Origin: Candidatus Binatia bacterium
Lineage (GTDB): Bacteria; Desulfobacterota; Binatia; UBA12015
Length of the DNA: 47,316 nucleotides
Assembly: GCA_019749875.1 (NCBI GenBank)
Contig: JAIEPK010000415.1
Location: 1 to 47,316 of the forward strand
Direction: 5' to 3'
Position 1 is the first letter of the stretch. Every line of letters begins with the position of its first letter. This document shows, piece after piece, positions 1 to 13,970 of the stretch. The notes below the pieces were generated by a model. The model was not told the origin of the DNA. It searched no databases and saw only the letters and a list, made by a program, of their open reading frames with translations. Position numbers and translations under genes: made by a program.

Positions 1-1
1 C

Positions 2-328
2 GCCGCGCGGATCGTCGTGGTACCGACCGCGGCTCCGACCGCGATCGCGAAGGTCGAGCCGCGTCCCACGGCGGCGCAGGCGGCGAGCGGCGGCAAGGGC
101 TGGAGCGTGCAGGTCAACGCGACCAAGGATCAGGCGACCGCGGACCGGCTCGTGAGCCGACTGTCCGAGCTCGGCTACCAGTCGTTCATCGTCAAGGTCC
201 GACTGGCAGACGAGACGTGGTACCGCGTGCGCGTCGGGCGCTTCCCGACCATGGAGGCTGCGACCGCAGTGGTCATGCGCCTCAAGAACGAGGAACGGTA
301 CTCGCGCGCGTTCCTCGTCAACGAGTGA
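2..328 (+). CDS. SPOR-domain protein, C-terminal part (5' end outside window)
   Basis: Translation GWSVQVNATKDQATADRLVSRLSELGYQSFIVKV...WYRVRVGRFPTMEAA is a typical SPOR peptidoglycan-binding repeat; frame is open to the window edge. Confidence 0.8.
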   Translation, partial: AARIVVVPTAAPTAIAKVEPRPTAAQAASGGKGWSVQVNATKDQATADRLVSRLSELGYQSFIVKVRLADETWYRVRVGRFPTMEAATAVVMRLKNEERYSRAFLVNE

Positions 329-329
329 C

Positions 330-1805
330 GTGCGCCTCCTGCCGAGCAAGGCGCAGTTCGAGCGCCTCGCCGAGGGCGCGACGCACGTCCCCGTGTGGGG
401 CGAGCTGCTTTCGGACCGCGACACCCCCGTCAGCGCCTTCTTGAAGCTGCAGCGCGGCGGGCCGAGCGCACTGCTCGAGAGCGCCGTCGGCGGCGAGCGC
501 TGGGCGCGCTACAGCTTCATCGTCACCGATCCGGTCGCACGGCTGGAAGCGCGCGGGCGGGAGATCCGGATCACGGCACGCGACGGGACCGTGCGCGAGC
601 TCGCCGACGTCGACCCGCTGCTGCACCTGCGCGAGGTCCTGGCTGGCTATCGCATCCCGTCCGTACCCGGGCTGCCGCGCTTCACCGGCGGGTTGGTGGG
701 CTACGTCTCGTACGACGCCGTGCGCTGGATCGAGCGCCTCGAGTCGCCGCCGCCCGACGACCTCGGGCTTCCCGACCTGCAGCTGCTGCTCGCCGAGACG
801 CTGGTGATCTTCGACAGCAAGGAGCAAAAGCTCCTGCTGCTCACGCATGCGGATCTGTCGCAGGGTCGGGACGCGGCCTACGAGGCAGCGGTTGCGCGCG
901 TCGAGGATCTCGCCCGCCGGCTGGATGCGCCCGCACCGCCGCTGCGCGCGCGCTTCACACCGGCTGCGCAGACCACGGTCGAGTCGACGATGTCGCCGGA
1001 GCAGTTCCGCGCCGCGGTGGTGCGCGCGAAGGAGTACATCACGGCGGGCGACATCATCCAGGTGGTGCTCGCGCAGCGCTTCTCGCGCGCGACGACCGCC
1101 GATTCGTTCGACGTGTACCGCTGCCTGCGCTCGATCAACCCGTCGCCCTATCTGTACTACTTGACGCTGGGCGACGTGGCGGTCGCCGGTGCGTCGCCGG
1201 AGGTACTGGTGCGGCTCGAGGACGGCGTGATGACGGTGCGTCCGATCGCCGGCACGCACCCGCGCGCCGCCTCGCCCGAGGAGGACGAGAAGCTCGCCGC
1301 CAAGATGCTCGCCGACCCGAAGGAGCGCGCGGAGCACGTGATGCTGCTCGATCTCGGCCGCAACGACGTCGGCCGCGTGGCCCTGCCGGGGACCGTCGAG
1401 GTGACCGAGCAGTTCGTGGTCGAGCGCTACTCGCACGTCATGCACCTGGTCTCGAACGTCGAGGGCAGGGTCGCGCCCGAGTTCGACGCGATCGACGCGC
1501 TTCGTGCGGCGTTCCCCGCTGGCACCCTGTCCGGTGCGCCGAAGGTCCGGGCGATGCAGATCATCGACGAGCTCGAGCCGTCGCGACGCGGCGTCTACGG
1601 CGGCGCCTTCGGCTACTTCGGCTTCTCGGGCGCGATGGACACGGCGATCACGATCCGCACCGCCGTACTGACCGGCGGCAAGGTTTACGTGCAGGCGGGT
1701 GCGGGCGTCGTCGCCGACTCCGATCCTCAGTCGGAGCACGAGGAGTGCGTGCGCAAGTCCCGCGCGATCCTCGCGGCCGTCGAGCTCGCCGAGACGCTGG
1801 ACTGA
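330..1805 (+). CDS. trpE: Anthranilate synthase component I
   Basis: ORF with chorismate-binding motifs (GDIIQVVLAQRFSR, PSPYLYYL, RPIAGTHPRA, LLDLGRNDVGRVA, AGTLSGAPKVRAM); GTG start 1 nt after the previous stop. Confidence 0.95.
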   Translation: MRLLPSKAQFERLAEGATHVPVWGELLSDRDTPVSAFLKLQRGGPSALLESAVGGERWARYSFIVTDPVARLEARGREIRITARDGTVRELADVDPLLHLREVLAGYRIPSVPGLPRFTGGLVGYVSYDAVRWIERLESPPPDDLGLPDLQLLLAETLVIFDSKEQKLLLLTHADLSQGRDAAYEAAVARVEDLARRLDAPAPPLRARFTPAAQTTVESTMSPEQFRAAVVRAKEYITAGDIIQVVLAQRFSRATTADSFDVYRCLRSINPSPYLYYLTLGDVAVAGASPEVLVRLEDGVMTVRPIAGTHPRAASPEEDEKLAAKMLADPKERAEHVMLLDLGRNDVGRVALPGTVEVTEQFVVERYSHVMHLVSNVEGRVAPEFDAIDALRAAFPAGTLSGAPKVRAMQIIDELEPSRRGVYGGAFGYFGFSGAMDTAITIRTAVLTGGKVYVQAGAGVVADSDPQSEHEECVRKSRAILAAVELAETLD

Positions 1806-1814
1806 GAGCATGTC

Positions 1815-2399
1815 ATGATTTTCATGCTTGATAACTACGACTCGTTCACCTACAATCTGGTGCAGTACCTGGCCGAGCTGGGTGCAGAGGTCGTGGTGCG
1901 GCGGAACGATGCGGTCACGGTCGAGGAGGTCGGCGCGATGCACCCGGCCGCGATCGTCATCTCGCCGGGACCGTGCACGCCGCGCGAGGCGGGGATCTCG
2001 GTGCCGCTCTTGCAGCGCTACGCGAGCACGATCCCGACCTTGGGCGTGTGCCTCGGACACCAGTCGATCGGCGCCGCGCTCGGCGGCGACGTGGTGCGTG
2101 CGCCACGCATCATGCACGGCAAGACGTCGCCGATCCACCACCGCGACGTCGGCGTGTTCCACGGTCTGCCGGAGCCGTTCGAGGCGACGCGCTATCACTC
2201 GCTGGTGATCGAGCCCAAGACGCTGCCCGAAGACCTCGAGGTCACGGCGTGGACCGACGACGAGGGCACACGCACGATCATGGGCGTGCGCCACCGCACC
2301 TGGCCGCTCGAAGGCGTGCAGTTCCACCCGGAGTCGATCCTCACCACGTGCGGCAAGCAGCTGCTGGCGAACTTCCTCGCCCGTGTAAGCGAGGCGTGA
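1815..2399 (+). CDS. trpG: Anthranilate synthase component II (glutamine amidotransferase)
   Basis: [29 protein letters not shown] catalytic Cys motif, [10 protein letters not shown]. Confidence 0.95.
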   Translation: MIFMLDNYDSFTYNLVQYLAELGAEVVVRRNDAVTVEEVGAMHPAAIVISPGPCTPREAGISVPLLQRYASTIPTLGVCLGHQSIGAALGGDVVRAPRIMHGKTSPIHHRDVGVFHGLPEPFEATRYHSLVIEPKTLPEDLEVTAWTDDEGTRTIMGVRHRTWPLEGVQFHPESILTTCGKQLLANFLARVSEA

Positions 2400-3451
2400 G
2401 CGCGGGCGTGTCGAGCGCGGACGCGTTGCGCGCGGCGCTGATCCGGTTGTGCGACGGGGTCGCGCTCGAGCGCGACGGCGCAGCGGCCGCGTTCGAGGAG
2501 ATCATGTCCGGTGCCGCGTCGCCGACGCTGATCGGCGCGTTCCTCGCGACGTTGCGGGCGCGCGGCGAGACCGTGGACGTGGTCGTCGCCGCCGCGGGCG
2601 CGATGCGGGCACACGCAAGGCGCGTCGCCACCACGCGCACACCCGTGGTCGACAACTGCGGCACCGGCGGCGACGGCTGGAGCACGTTCAGCATCTCGAC
2701 CGCGGCGGCTCTCGTTGCCGCCGGCGCCGGCGCGGCGGTCGCGAAGCACGGCAATCGCGGCGCGTCGGGCAAGTTCGGCGGCGCCGACGCGCTCGAGAAG
2801 CTCGGTGTGCGCATCGAGCTCGATGCGGAGCAGGCCGGCCGCTGCCTCGACGAGGTCGGCATGGCGTTCCTGTTCGCGCCGGCGATGCACCCCGCCATGC
2901 GGCACGCGGGTCCGGTGCGCCGCGAGCTCGGCTTCCGCACCGTCTTCAACCTGCTCGGCCCGCTCACCAACCCGGCCGGCGTGCGCCGGCAGGTGGTCGG
3001 CGTGCCGTCGCGGGATGCGCTGCGGCTCGTGGCGGGGGCGCTCGCGGCGCTGGGCTGCGAGCACGCGCTGGTGGTGCACAGCCGCGACGGGCTCGACGAG
3101 ATCTCGCTCGGTGCTCCGACCGACGCGCTCGAGGTGCGCGGCGGCACGATCGTGGAGCGGCTGATCGAATCCGCGGACTTCGGGCTCGACGCGGTGTCGT
3201 CGGAGCTCCTGCGCGCGTCGAGTGCCGACGAGTCCGCCGCCGCCGTGCGGTCGGTTCTCGACGGACGGAACGGCCCGCATGCAGACGTGGTGCTCGCCAA
3301 TGCCGCCGCCGTGCTGCACGTCGCGGGGCTCGCATCGTCCCTCGCCGACGGCACGACGCGTGCGCGCGAGGCCATCGCCACCGGCGCTGCGCGGGACGTC
3401 CTCGCACGCCTGGTCGCGTTCACCACGGCCGTGGAGGCGCGATCGACCTGA
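2396..3451 (+). CDS. trpD: Anthranilate phosphoribosyltransferase
   Basis: [42 protein letters not shown] and [13 protein letters not shown] motifs; in-frame GTG at 2396 overlaps the trpG stop, so it is preferred over the longer listed ORF start. Confidence 0.92.
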   Translation: MSAGVSSADALRAALIRLCDGVALERDGAAAAFEEIMSGAASPTLIGAFLATLRARGETVDVVVAAAGAMRAHARRVATTRTPVVDNCGTGGDGWSTFSISTAAALVAAGAGAAVAKHGNRGASGKFGGADALEKLGVRIELDAEQAGRCLDEVGMAFLFAPAMHPAMRHAGPVRRELGFRTVFNLLGPLTNPAGVRRQVVGVPSRDALRLVAGALAALGCEHALVVHSRDGLDEISLGAPTDALEVRGGTIVERLIESADFGLDAVSSELLRASSADESAAAVRSVLDGRNGPHADVVLANAAAVLHVAGLASSLADGTTRAREAIATGAARDVLARLVAFTTAVEARST

Positions 3452-3527
3452 CGCACGCTCGTCGCCCGCCGCGCGGGTGACCGATCCGTGACGCGTGCTA
3501 GGGTGACCGCGGTTTCGAGACCTCGCC

Positions 3528-4337
3528 ATGTCTTCCACCGAGCAGCAGCCCGACATTCTGACGCAGATCCTGCGCGACGAAGAGGACGTGGTCGCCGCGG
3601 CCCGCGCGGCTCGTTCGGTGGATGAGCTGCGCCGCGATCCGACCTACGCGCTCGAGCGCCGCAGCCTGCGTGCGTCGCTGACGAGCCGGCGCCCGGCCGT
3701 GATCGCCGAGTGCAAGCGCCGCTCGCCGTCGAAGGGCGTGCTGCGCGAGCCGTACGACCCGGTTGCCATCGCGCGCGGCTACGCCGAGGCGGGCGCCGCT
3801 GCGATCTCGGTGCTGACCAACGAGCGCTTCTTCGGCGGCACGCTCGACGACCTGCGCGCCGTCCGCGCGAGCGTGCCGATCCCCGTCCTGCGCAAGGACT
3901 TCGTCATCGACGAGTACCAGCTCGACGAGGCGCGTGCCGCCGGTGCGGACGCGGTGCTGCTGATCGTCGCGGCGCTGTCGAGCGAGCGTCTCGACGCCCT
4001 CCACCGGGCCGCGCTCGAGCGCGGCCTCGACGTCCTCACCGAGGTGCACGACGAGGTGGAGCTCGAGATCGCGCTCGGCATCGGCGCGCAGATCATCGGC
4101 GTGAACAATCGGAACCTGCGTACGTTCGTGACCGACCTCGCGGTGAGCGAGCGCATCGCGCAGCGCGTGCCCGCGGGAACGATCCTGGTCGCCGAAAGCG
4201 GGCTGCGCGACGGTGCCGATCTGGCGCGCTTGCAGCGCTCGGGCATCGACGCGTTCCTCGTGGGCGAGGCGTTCATGAAGGCACCGGTGCCGGGAGCGGC
4301 GCTCGCGGAGATGCTCGCGGGAGCGGTCACGCGATGA
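3528..4337 (+). CDS. trpC: Indole-3-glycerol phosphate synthase
   Basis: AVIAECKRRSPSKGVL, PVLRKDFVIDEYQ, IIGVNNRNLRTF motifs. Confidence 0.95.
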   Translation: MSSTEQQPDILTQILRDEEDVVAAARAARSVDELRRDPTYALERRSLRASLTSRRPAVIAECKRRSPSKGVLREPYDPVAIARGYAEAGAAAISVLTNERFFGGTLDDLRAVRASVPIPVLRKDFVIDEYQLDEARAAGADAVLLIVAALSSERLDALHRAALERGLDVLTEVHDEVELEIALGIGAQIIGVNNRNLRTFVTDLAVSERIAQRVPAGTILVAESGLRDGADLARLQRSGIDAFLVGEAFMKAPVPGAALAEMLAGAVTR

Positions 4338-4978
4338 GCACGCCGTCGACGACGCAGGACGCGGCGCGGGTGCGCGTCAAGATCTGCGGCGTGACGAACG
4401 TCGCCGATGCGCGTGCCGCGGTCGCCGCCGGCGCCGACATGATCGGCCTCAACTTCTTTCCGCGCAGCAAGCGCTTCGTCCCGCTCGAGGGCGCTCGCGC
4501 GATCGTCGCGGCACTGCCGCCGCACGTCTGGAAGATCGGCGTGTTCGTCAACGCCACGCGCGAGGAGATCGAGCACGCACGCGCGCAGCTGCACCTCGAC
4601 GCGATCCAGCTGCACGGTGACGAGCCGCCGGAGATGACGCGCGGGTTCGGCGTGCCGGTGATCCGCACGCTGAAGCTGTGCGGCGCCGACGACGCGTCGC
4701 GGGGGCTCGCGCGCTTCTCCGCCGAGTACTACCTCTGCGAGGGCGACGCGGGTGCCGCATACGGTGGAGCGGGCGCGTCGTTCGACTGGGAGTGGGCACG
4801 CGCGGTGCCGCGCGCGCAGCTGATCGTCGCGGGCGGGCTCACGCCGGACAACGTCGCGGCGGCGGTGCGCGCGCTGCGACCGTTCGCCGTGGACGTCGCG
4901 AGCGGCGTCGAGAGCGCACCGGGGATCAAGGATCCGGCCAGAATGGCCGCGTTGGTCGCACATGCAAAAGCAGCCTGA
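4334..4978 (+). CDS. trpF: Phosphoribosylanthranilate isomerase
   Basis: [34 protein letters not shown]-terminal [18 protein letters not shown] overlaps trpC stop (ATGA). Confidence 0.93.
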   Translation: MSTPSTTQDAARVRVKICGVTNVADARAAVAAGADMIGLNFFPRSKRFVPLEGARAIVAALPPHVWKIGVFVNATREEIEHARAQLHLDAIQLHGDEPPEMTRGFGVPVIRTLKLCGADDASRGLARFSAEYYLCEGDAGAAYGGAGASFDWEWARAVPRAQLIVAGGLTPDNVAAAVRALRPFAVDVASGVESAPGIKDPARMAALVAHAKAA

Positions 4979-6188
4979 TCAGATCGGACACTTCGGCCCG
5001 TACGGCGGACGGTACGTGAGCGAGACGCTCATGCCGGCGCTGCTCGAGCTCGAGGAGGCGTGGCGACGCATCAAGCGCGACCGGAAGTTCCGCGCCGAGC
5101 TCGACGCGCTGCTGTCGGAGTACGTCGGCCGCCCGACGCCGCTCACGCTCGCGGCGCGCCTGTCCGACGAGCTCGGCGGCGCGCGCATCTTCCTGAAGCG
5201 CGAGGACCTCTGTCACACCGGCGCGCACAAGATCAACAACACCATGGGGCAGGTCCTGCTCGCGGTGCACATGGGCAAGCGGCGCATCATCGCCGAGACC
5301 GGTGCGGGGCAGCACGGCGTCGCGTCGGCGACGGCCGCCGCTCGCTTCGGCCTCGAGTGCGAGGTGTTCATGGGCGCCGAGGACGTGCGGCGCCAGGCGC
5401 TGAACGTCTTCCGCATGAAGCTCCTCGGCGCGAAGGTCCGCGTCGTCGAGAGCGGCAGTCGCACGCTCAAGGACGCGATGAACGAGGCCCTGCGCGACTG
5501 GATCGCGACCGTCGAGGACACCTACTACATGATCGGCTCGGCGGCAGGCCCGCATCCGTACCCGATGCTGGTGCGCGATCTGCAGAGCGTCATCGGCCGC
5601 GAGGCGCGCAAGCAGACGCTGCAAGCGACAGGTCGATTGCCCGACGTGCTGATCGCCTGTGTCGGCGGCGGCTCGAACGCGATCGGGCTCTTCCATCCGT
5701 TCCTCGGCGACGAGACGGTGCGCATGGTCGGTGTCGAGGCCGCCGGGCACGGCATCGAGACCGGGCGGCACGCGGCGACGCTGAGTGCCGGTCAGAGCGG
5801 CATCCTGCACGGGGCCAAGTCGTACCTGCTGCAGGACGAGCTCGGGCAGGTGCGCGAGGCGCACTCGATCTCGGCCGGTCTCGACTATCCGGGCGTCGGA
5901 CCGGAGCACAGCTTCCTGAAGGATCAAGGCCGCGCGTCGTACGTGACCGCGACCGACGACGAGGCGCTCGACGCGCTCGAGCGGCTGGCGCGCACCGAGG
6001 GCATCATCCCGGCGCTCGAGACCGCGCACGCGGTCGCGCACGCGATCCGTCTCGCTCCGACGCTGTCGCGCGACGAGGCGATCGTCGTGTCGCTGTCGGG
6101 ACGCGGCGACAAGGACATGGAGACCGTCGCCTCGGCGCGTGGCGTCGAGCTGCGGGCCGCGAGGCACGGCAACGGAGCGCAAGCGTGA
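4962..6188 (+). CDS. trpB: Tryptophan synthase beta chain
   Basis: [36 protein letters not shown] (PLP lysine), [21 protein letters not shown]. Confidence 0.96.
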   Translation: MQKQPDQIGHFGPYGGRYVSETLMPALLELEEAWRRIKRDRKFRAELDALLSEYVGRPTPLTLAARLSDELGGARIFLKREDLCHTGAHKINNTMGQVLLAVHMGKRRIIAETGAGQHGVASATAAARFGLECEVFMGAEDVRRQALNVFRMKLLGAKVRVVESGSRTLKDAMNEALRDWIATVEDTYYMIGSAAGPHPYPMLVRDLQSVIGREARKQTLQATGRLPDVLIACVGGGSNAIGLFHPFLGDETVRMVGVEAAGHGIETGRHAATLSAGQSGILHGAKSYLLQDELGQVREAHSISAGLDYPGVGPEHSFLKDQGRASYVTATDDEALDALERLARTEGIIPALETAHAVAHAIRLAPTLSRDEAIVVSLSGRGDKDMETVASARGVELRAARHGNGAQA

Positions 6189-6249
6189 TCACCGGGTACG
6201 AGAACGGAGACGCGGTCGGGGCCGGTGCGCAGGGCAGGGGGGCACGCTC

Positions 6250-7122
6250 GTGAGCACCGCAGCGGCAACGACGGACGCGGGCGTGCGGCCGACGAGGAGC
6301 GTCAAGCGCAGCACGGGGCGCCTCGCGGGACGCTTCGCGGCGTTGCGGGCGCGTGACGAGGCGGCGTTCGTGCCGTTCCTGATGGCCGGCGATCGCGGCC
6401 TCGACTGCACGGCGCGTCTTCTCGATGCGGTGGTCGAGGCGGGCGCCGACGTGATCGAGCTCGGCGTGCCGTTCTCGGACCCGATGGCCGACGGCCCGAT
6501 CCACCAGCGTGCCGCCGAGCGCGCACTTCGCGCGGGTACCACGCTGCGCGGCGTGCTCGACGTGATCTCGGATTTCCGCAAGCGCTCCGACGTGCCGATC
6601 GTTCTGTTCGGCTACGCGAACCCGTTCGTCCGCTTCGGACCGGAGAAGCTCGCCGAGGCCGCGGCGGCCGCGGGCGTCGACGCGCTGCTGTGCGTCGACA
6701 CGCCGCCGGAGGAGGCCGACGAGCTGCGGGTGCCGCTGCGCAACGCGGGCCTCGACATGATCTTCCTGCTCGCGCCGACCAGCACCCCGGCGCGCATCCG
6801 TCGCGTGCTCAAGTCCGCGAGCGGCTTCGTCTACTTCGTCTCCGTGCTCGGTGTCACCGGAACGAAGGCCGCGGCACCCGAGCGCATCGCGAAGCTGGTG
6901 CGCGAGATCCGCGACGAGACCGATCTGCCGGTCGGCGTCGGCTTCGGCATCTCGACTCCCGAGCAGACTGCGAGCGTCGCTGCGATGTCCGATGCCGTGA
7001 TCGTCGGCAGCGCGCTCTCGAAGCTGGTCGAGGAGGCAGCCGACGACGACGCCGCGGTGGACGCGGTGCGCGCGCTGAGCGAGCGGCTGAAGCAGGCGAC
7101 CCGGCGCGGGGCGGCGCGGTGA
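6250..7122 (+). CDS. trpA: Tryptophan synthase alpha chain
   Basis: FVPFLMAGDRGLDCT, ELGVPFSDPMADGPIHQRAAERAL, GFVYFVSVLGVTGTK, VGFGIS; in-frame GTG at 6250 chosen. Confidence 0.93.
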   Translation: MSTAAATTDAGVRPTRSVKRSTGRLAGRFAALRARDEAAFVPFLMAGDRGLDCTARLLDAVVEAGADVIELGVPFSDPMADGPIHQRAAERALRAGTTLRGVLDVISDFRKRSDVPIVLFGYANPFVRFGPEKLAEAAAAAGVDALLCVDTPPEEADELRVPLRNAGLDMIFLLAPTSTPARIRRVLKSASGFVYFVSVLGVTGTKAAAPERIAKLVREIRDETDLPVGVGFGISTPEQTASVAAMSDAVIVGSALSKLVEEAADDDAAVDAVRALSERLKQATRRGAAR

Positions 7123-8024
7123 AGGGCGAAGGCTCGGGCGCACGGCCGCCGGCCGCACGGCGCGGAGCCGCTTCCGCGCCGAGCGACGACGCCGCGGCCG
7201 ATCCCGGGCTCTTCGTCCGCTGTCCCGCGTGCAAGGAGCGCTCGTACCGGAAGGACGTCGAGCGTCGCCTCAACGTCTGCGCGAGCTGCGGGCATCACTT
7301 TCGCTTGACGGTGGAGCAGCGCCTGCTGATCACCGTCGACCGCGGCAGCTTCGTCGAGCTCGACGCGTCACTGGCGGCGTCCGACCCGCTCGGCTGGGTC
7401 GATCAGAAGCCGTATCCGGAGCGCGTGGCGGCGGCGCGCGCGGAGACCGGGCACGGTGACGCGCTGGTGACGGGGACGGCGACGATCGACGAGGTGCCCG
7501 TCGCGCTCGGCATCTTCGACTTCGCCTTCATGGGCGGCAGCATGGGGACGGTCGTGGGCGAGAAGCTCGCGCGCCTGATCGAGACCGCCATCGCGCGCGC
7601 GTTGCCGCTGGTGGTCTTCACCGCCTCGGGTGGCGCACGCATGCAGGAGGGCACGCTGTCCCTGTTCCAGATGGCGAAGTCGGCCTCGATGCTGACCCGT
7701 CTCCGTGAAGCGGGATTGCCATATCTGTGCGTGCTCACCGATCCCACGACCGGCGGCGTCGCGGCGTCGCTCGCGATGCTCGGTGACGTGCAGATCGCCG
7801 AGCCGCACGCGCTGATCGGCTTCGCCGGCCCGCGCGTCATCGAGCAGACCATTCATCAGACGCTGCCCAAGGGCTTCCAGAGCGCGGAGATGGTCCTCGA
7901 GCACGGCCTGATCGACATGGTGGTGCCGCGCCGCGAGCTGCGCGACACGCTGGCGCGGCTGCTGCGGGTGCTGGTGCGCGGTGCGGCGGTCCAGGCGGCG
8001 CGGGCCGACTCCAGTCGCGTCTGA
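7119..8024 (+). CDS. accD: Acetyl-CoA carboxylase carboxyltransferase subunit beta
   Basis: Zinc-finger CPACKERSYRKDVERRLNVCASCGHHFR, FTASGGARMQEGTLSLFQMAK, GFAGPRVIEQTI; in-frame GTG at 7119 overlaps trpA stop. Confidence 0.93.
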   Translation: MKGEGSGARPPAARRGAASAPSDDAAADPGLFVRCPACKERSYRKDVERRLNVCASCGHHFRLTVEQRLLITVDRGSFVELDASLAASDPLGWVDQKPYPERVAAARAETGHGDALVTGTATIDEVPVALGIFDFAFMGGSMGTVVGEKLARLIETAIARALPLVVFTASGGARMQEGTLSLFQMAKSASMLTRLREAGLPYLCVLTDPTTGGVAASLAMLGDVQIAEPHALIGFAGPRVIEQTIHQTLPKGFQSAEMVLEHGLIDMVVPRRELRDTLARLLRVLVRGAAVQAARADSSRV

Positions 8025-8039
8025 CGACGCGGAGCCGCC

Positions 8040-9292
<1,253 letters not shown>

Positions 9293-9296
<4 letters not shown>

Positions 9297-11785
9297 GCCA
9301 CGGACGTCGGTCGTCGCGCCGTCCCGCGGGTGCGCTCGCGGCACTCGCGGCCGTGATCGGTGCGTCCGTGGTGCTGCCGCTCGCCCTGGTCGGGATCTCG
9401 CGTGCGGAGCCGCCGGGGGGAGGGCTGTTCGCCGTCGGCGGACGCGACGGCGAGACGGTCACCGTCGACGCCGACAGCCTGACCTACGATCGCGAGGCGG
9501 ACACGCTGCACGCGACCGGCGACGTCGTCGTGACCGTCGGCAACAGCGTGCTCGCCGCCGATCAGATCGACATCGACCGCAAGAGCAGCCAGGCGGACGC
9601 CGATGGGTCGGTCGTCGTCGAGGATCCGCAGGGTCGCATCCGGGCGGAGTCGGCGTCGTTCCTGCTGGAGGACGAGACCGGGTTCCTCGAGGACGGCGAG
9701 GTCTACCTGCCGCAGTCGCGCTTCCAGATCACCGGTGCACGTCTCGAGAAGGGCATCGGTCAGACCTACCGGATCTGGGACGGAACGTTCACCACCTGCC
9801 AGTGCGAGGACGGCGCGCCGGACTGGAGCATCGAGGGCGACGAGATCGATCTCGAGCTCGGCGGCTGGGGCAAGCTGCGCAGCGGTCGCTTCAAGATCAA
9901 AGACCAGACGATTCTCTACCTGCCCTACGGAACGTTCCCGATCCTGCGCGACCGCCAGACGGGATTTTTGTTCCCCAACGTCGGCTACGCGACGCGTCGC
10001 GGCTTCCAGTACGTGCAGCCCTTCTTCTGGGCGATCGACAAGAGCAGCGACCTGACCCTCAAGTCCGACGTCGAGACCGAGGCGCGCATCGGCTTGCTCG
10101 CCGAGTACCGCTACCTGTGGTCGGAGAAGGCGGGCGGCAACATCGGCGGCTCGTACTTCAACGAGGCGATCCGCACGAGCAAGCCGAGCGACTTCGTCGA
10201 CACCTCGAACCTCGCCGATCCGCACGTGTCGCAGAACCGCTGGGACGTGACCGGCTATCACCAGCAGGTCGGGCCGGGCGGCAGCCGCATCTACGTGCAG
10301 CCGTTCTACGTCAGCGACAACCTGTTCCTGCGCGAGATGAACGTCCTCACCGACCTGCCGTACGAGAACCTCAACCTGTCGACGCTGCGTTACACGCGCT
10401 CGCGCGCCGGCATCTCGAAGGTCTGGGACTGGGGCTTCGCGCAGGCCGAGTCGTCGTGGAAGCAGGACTTGATCCAGAAGCAGTCGCGCGTACCGCAAGC
10501 GCTGCCCAGGCTCCTCCTGCAGCTGCGCAAGAGCCTGTTCGACTCGCAGCTCCTGCTGCGCCTGAACACCGAGGCGGTCGAGTACTACCGCGCACCGCTC
10601 GACTCGGGCCCGCGCTTCGACATCGCGCCGCAGGCGCTGGTTCCGTTCCGCTTGGGCGACTACGCGTACGGCGATGCGACGCTGACGCTGCGCGAGACGG
10701 CGTACTACCTGTTCGACAACGACCAGCCGGTCTATCCGGACGTCATCACGCAGAACAACGTCAATGATCCTCTGGCGACGCGCATCGTGCCGCACTACCA
10801 GCACCGTGAGATCCTGACGGGACAGGTCAATCTGCGCTCGGAGATCTCGCGCATCTTCGAGGTCGAGGACCTCGGCGACATCAAGAAGCTCAAGCACACG
10901 ATCGAGCCCTACATGGGCTACCAGTACGTGCCGGTGGTCGCGCAGGACGACCTCCCGCTGTACGACAGCGTGGACCGCATCCGGGCGAAGAACCTGCTCA
11001 GCTACGGTGTCCTGACGCGCCTCCTGGCGAAGGTCCGCAGCGGTGCCGGACCCGTGACTGCCTACGAGGCACCGGCAGCGGAGACGGCGCAGAACATCCT
11101 GCTCGGCGACCAGCCATACGGTCCGCCACCGCCCCCGCAGGTCTCCGGCGGAAGCTCGCCGGAAGCGCTCGCGGACGAGCGGATCCAGGAGCTCGGCCGT
11201 GCGTGGCTGCAGCAGAGCTACGAGATCTCGCAGCCGATCAATCCCGGCCAGCACTTCTCCGCCGTCGACGTCGGTGCGCGCTTGACGCCGCTGAGCTACT
11301 TCGGCGCCAACGGGCGCGTGATCTACGGCGTGCAGAACCCGACCAAGCTCTCGTACGCGACCGTCGGCGTGAACCTCTTCGACCCGCGCCCGATCGCCGG
11401 ACCGGACGATCTCTTCCTGACGCAGCTTCGTCCGGCGAACTCGATCTCCGCGTTCTATCAGTTCACCGGCGGCGGTGCGGTCGAGAACATCAACCTCGCG
11501 GCGACCTACCGCGTGACGAACAACTTCGCGCTGTCCTACTTGACGCGCTACGACGCGCTCGACCACAGCTTCCTCGAGAACTGGGCGGGCTTTCGCGTGA
11601 TCTCGTCGTGTGACTGCTGGGTCGTCGACATGGCGTTCGTCGACCGCTCGAATCCGAACACGACCGGCGTGCGGGTGCAGGTGTCCTTGGTCGGCCTCGG
11701 TACGTTCGGCCAGCAGCAGTCGGGCGGCGCGTTCGGTGGCTTTCCGCGCGTCGTCGACACAACGGGCATCGGGAGATCGTATTGA
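9293..11785 (+). CDS. lptD: LPS-assembly protein LptD (OstA)
   Basis: N-terminal OstA-like DADSLTYDREADTLHATGDVVVTVGNSVLAADQIDID, then a C-terminal beta-barrel LptD domain; in-frame GTG at 9293 overlaps folC stop. Confidence 0.88.
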
Positions 11786-12759
11786 CGACGGGCGGTCCGC
11801 CCGGAGGCCCTGGCCGCATGGGCGGCGTCCCCGCGATCTCGGTCGTCGTCCCATCCTACCGTGCCGACGCGACGATCGGCGCCTGCGTCGAGGCGCTGCT
11901 GACGCAGACCGGAGCGCCGGCGTTCGAGGTGATCGTCGTCGACAGCTCGCCTGGTGATGCGACGCTCGCCGTGGTGCGGGAGTGCGCGGCACGCCATGCG
12001 AGCGTTCCGCTCCGCTGCGAGCATCTCGCGGCACGTGCGTTTCCCGGTGTCGCACGCAACGTCGGAAGCCGGCTCGCACGGGCGGAACGGCTGCTGTTCG
12101 TCGACGCGGACTGCGTGCCGGCGAGCGACGTCGTCGCCGCGGCTGTGCATGTGCTCGACGACGGTGCGAGTGCGGTGTCCGGCGCGATCGGGCTCGCGCC
12201 CGCGGCAGGTCCTTCGGCGCGTCTGCGTCATCTGCTCGAGTTCAAGGAGTCGCTGCCGAGCTGTCCGCCGCGACGCACCTGGATGCTGCCTTCCGCGTGT
12301 CTCGCGATCCGCCGGGACGTCTTCGAGCGCTACGGCGGCTTTCCCGAAAGCCGGGCGTCGGAGGACTGGCAGCTCGACTGGCGCATGTGGCAGGCCGGCG
12401 AGGATCTGCGTTTCGATCCGATCCTGCGCGTCCTGCATCGCACCCCGTCCGGCTGGCGGTCGTTGTGGCGCTACAGCCGACTGCTCGGCTTCCACTCGGG
12501 TGCGGGACGTCGACGGGGTGGGCTGCCGGGGCAGCTCTTCGTACGGCATCCGTGGCTCGCGCCGTTGCTGCTGCCGCTCGGCCGCACGGCGCGAGCGTTC
12601 GGCTGGTGCGCGCGCCATGCGCGCGGCGAGGTACCGTTCTTGGCGCTCTACGGGCCCGCCTATCTCGCCATGGCCTTCGTTTGGGCGCTCGGGTTTCGTG
12701 CCGGCGTCCTGGCCGAGGACGGTTCGGACCGGCTTGCCCACGACGGCGCGAGCCCGTAG
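11782..12759 (+). CDS. Glycosyltransferase family 2
   Basis: ISVVVPSYRADATIGACVEALLTQ, VIVVDSSPGDAT, RLLFVDADCVP; alternative start ATG 11818. Confidence 0.85.
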   Translation: MTTGGPPGGPGRMGGVPAISVVVPSYRADATIGACVEALLTQTGAPAFEVIVVDSSPGDATLAVVRECAARHASVPLRCEHLAARAFPGVARNVGSRLARAERLLFVDADCVPASDVVAAAVHVLDDGASAVSGAIGLAPAAGPSARLRHLLEFKESLPSCPPRRTWMLPSACLAIRRDVFERYGGFPESRASEDWQLDWRMWQAGEDLRFDPILRVLHRTPSGWRSLWRYSRLLGFHSGAGRRRGGLPGQLFVRHPWLAPLLLPLGRTARAFGWCARHARGEVPFLALYGPAYLAMAFVWALGFRAGVLAEDGSDRLAHDGASP

Positions 12760-12770
12760 GGAAGGGGCGG

Positions 12771-13962
<1,192 letters not shown>

Positions 13963-13970
13963 ACGACACC

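Noticed and set aside
395-1831. Long overlapping + strand ORFs in alternative frames (395-1831, 2449-3480, 5060-6253, 34308-35333, etc.)
   Set aside because: Arg/Ala-rich shadow ORFs of trp and glycosyltransferase genes; no domain signal.
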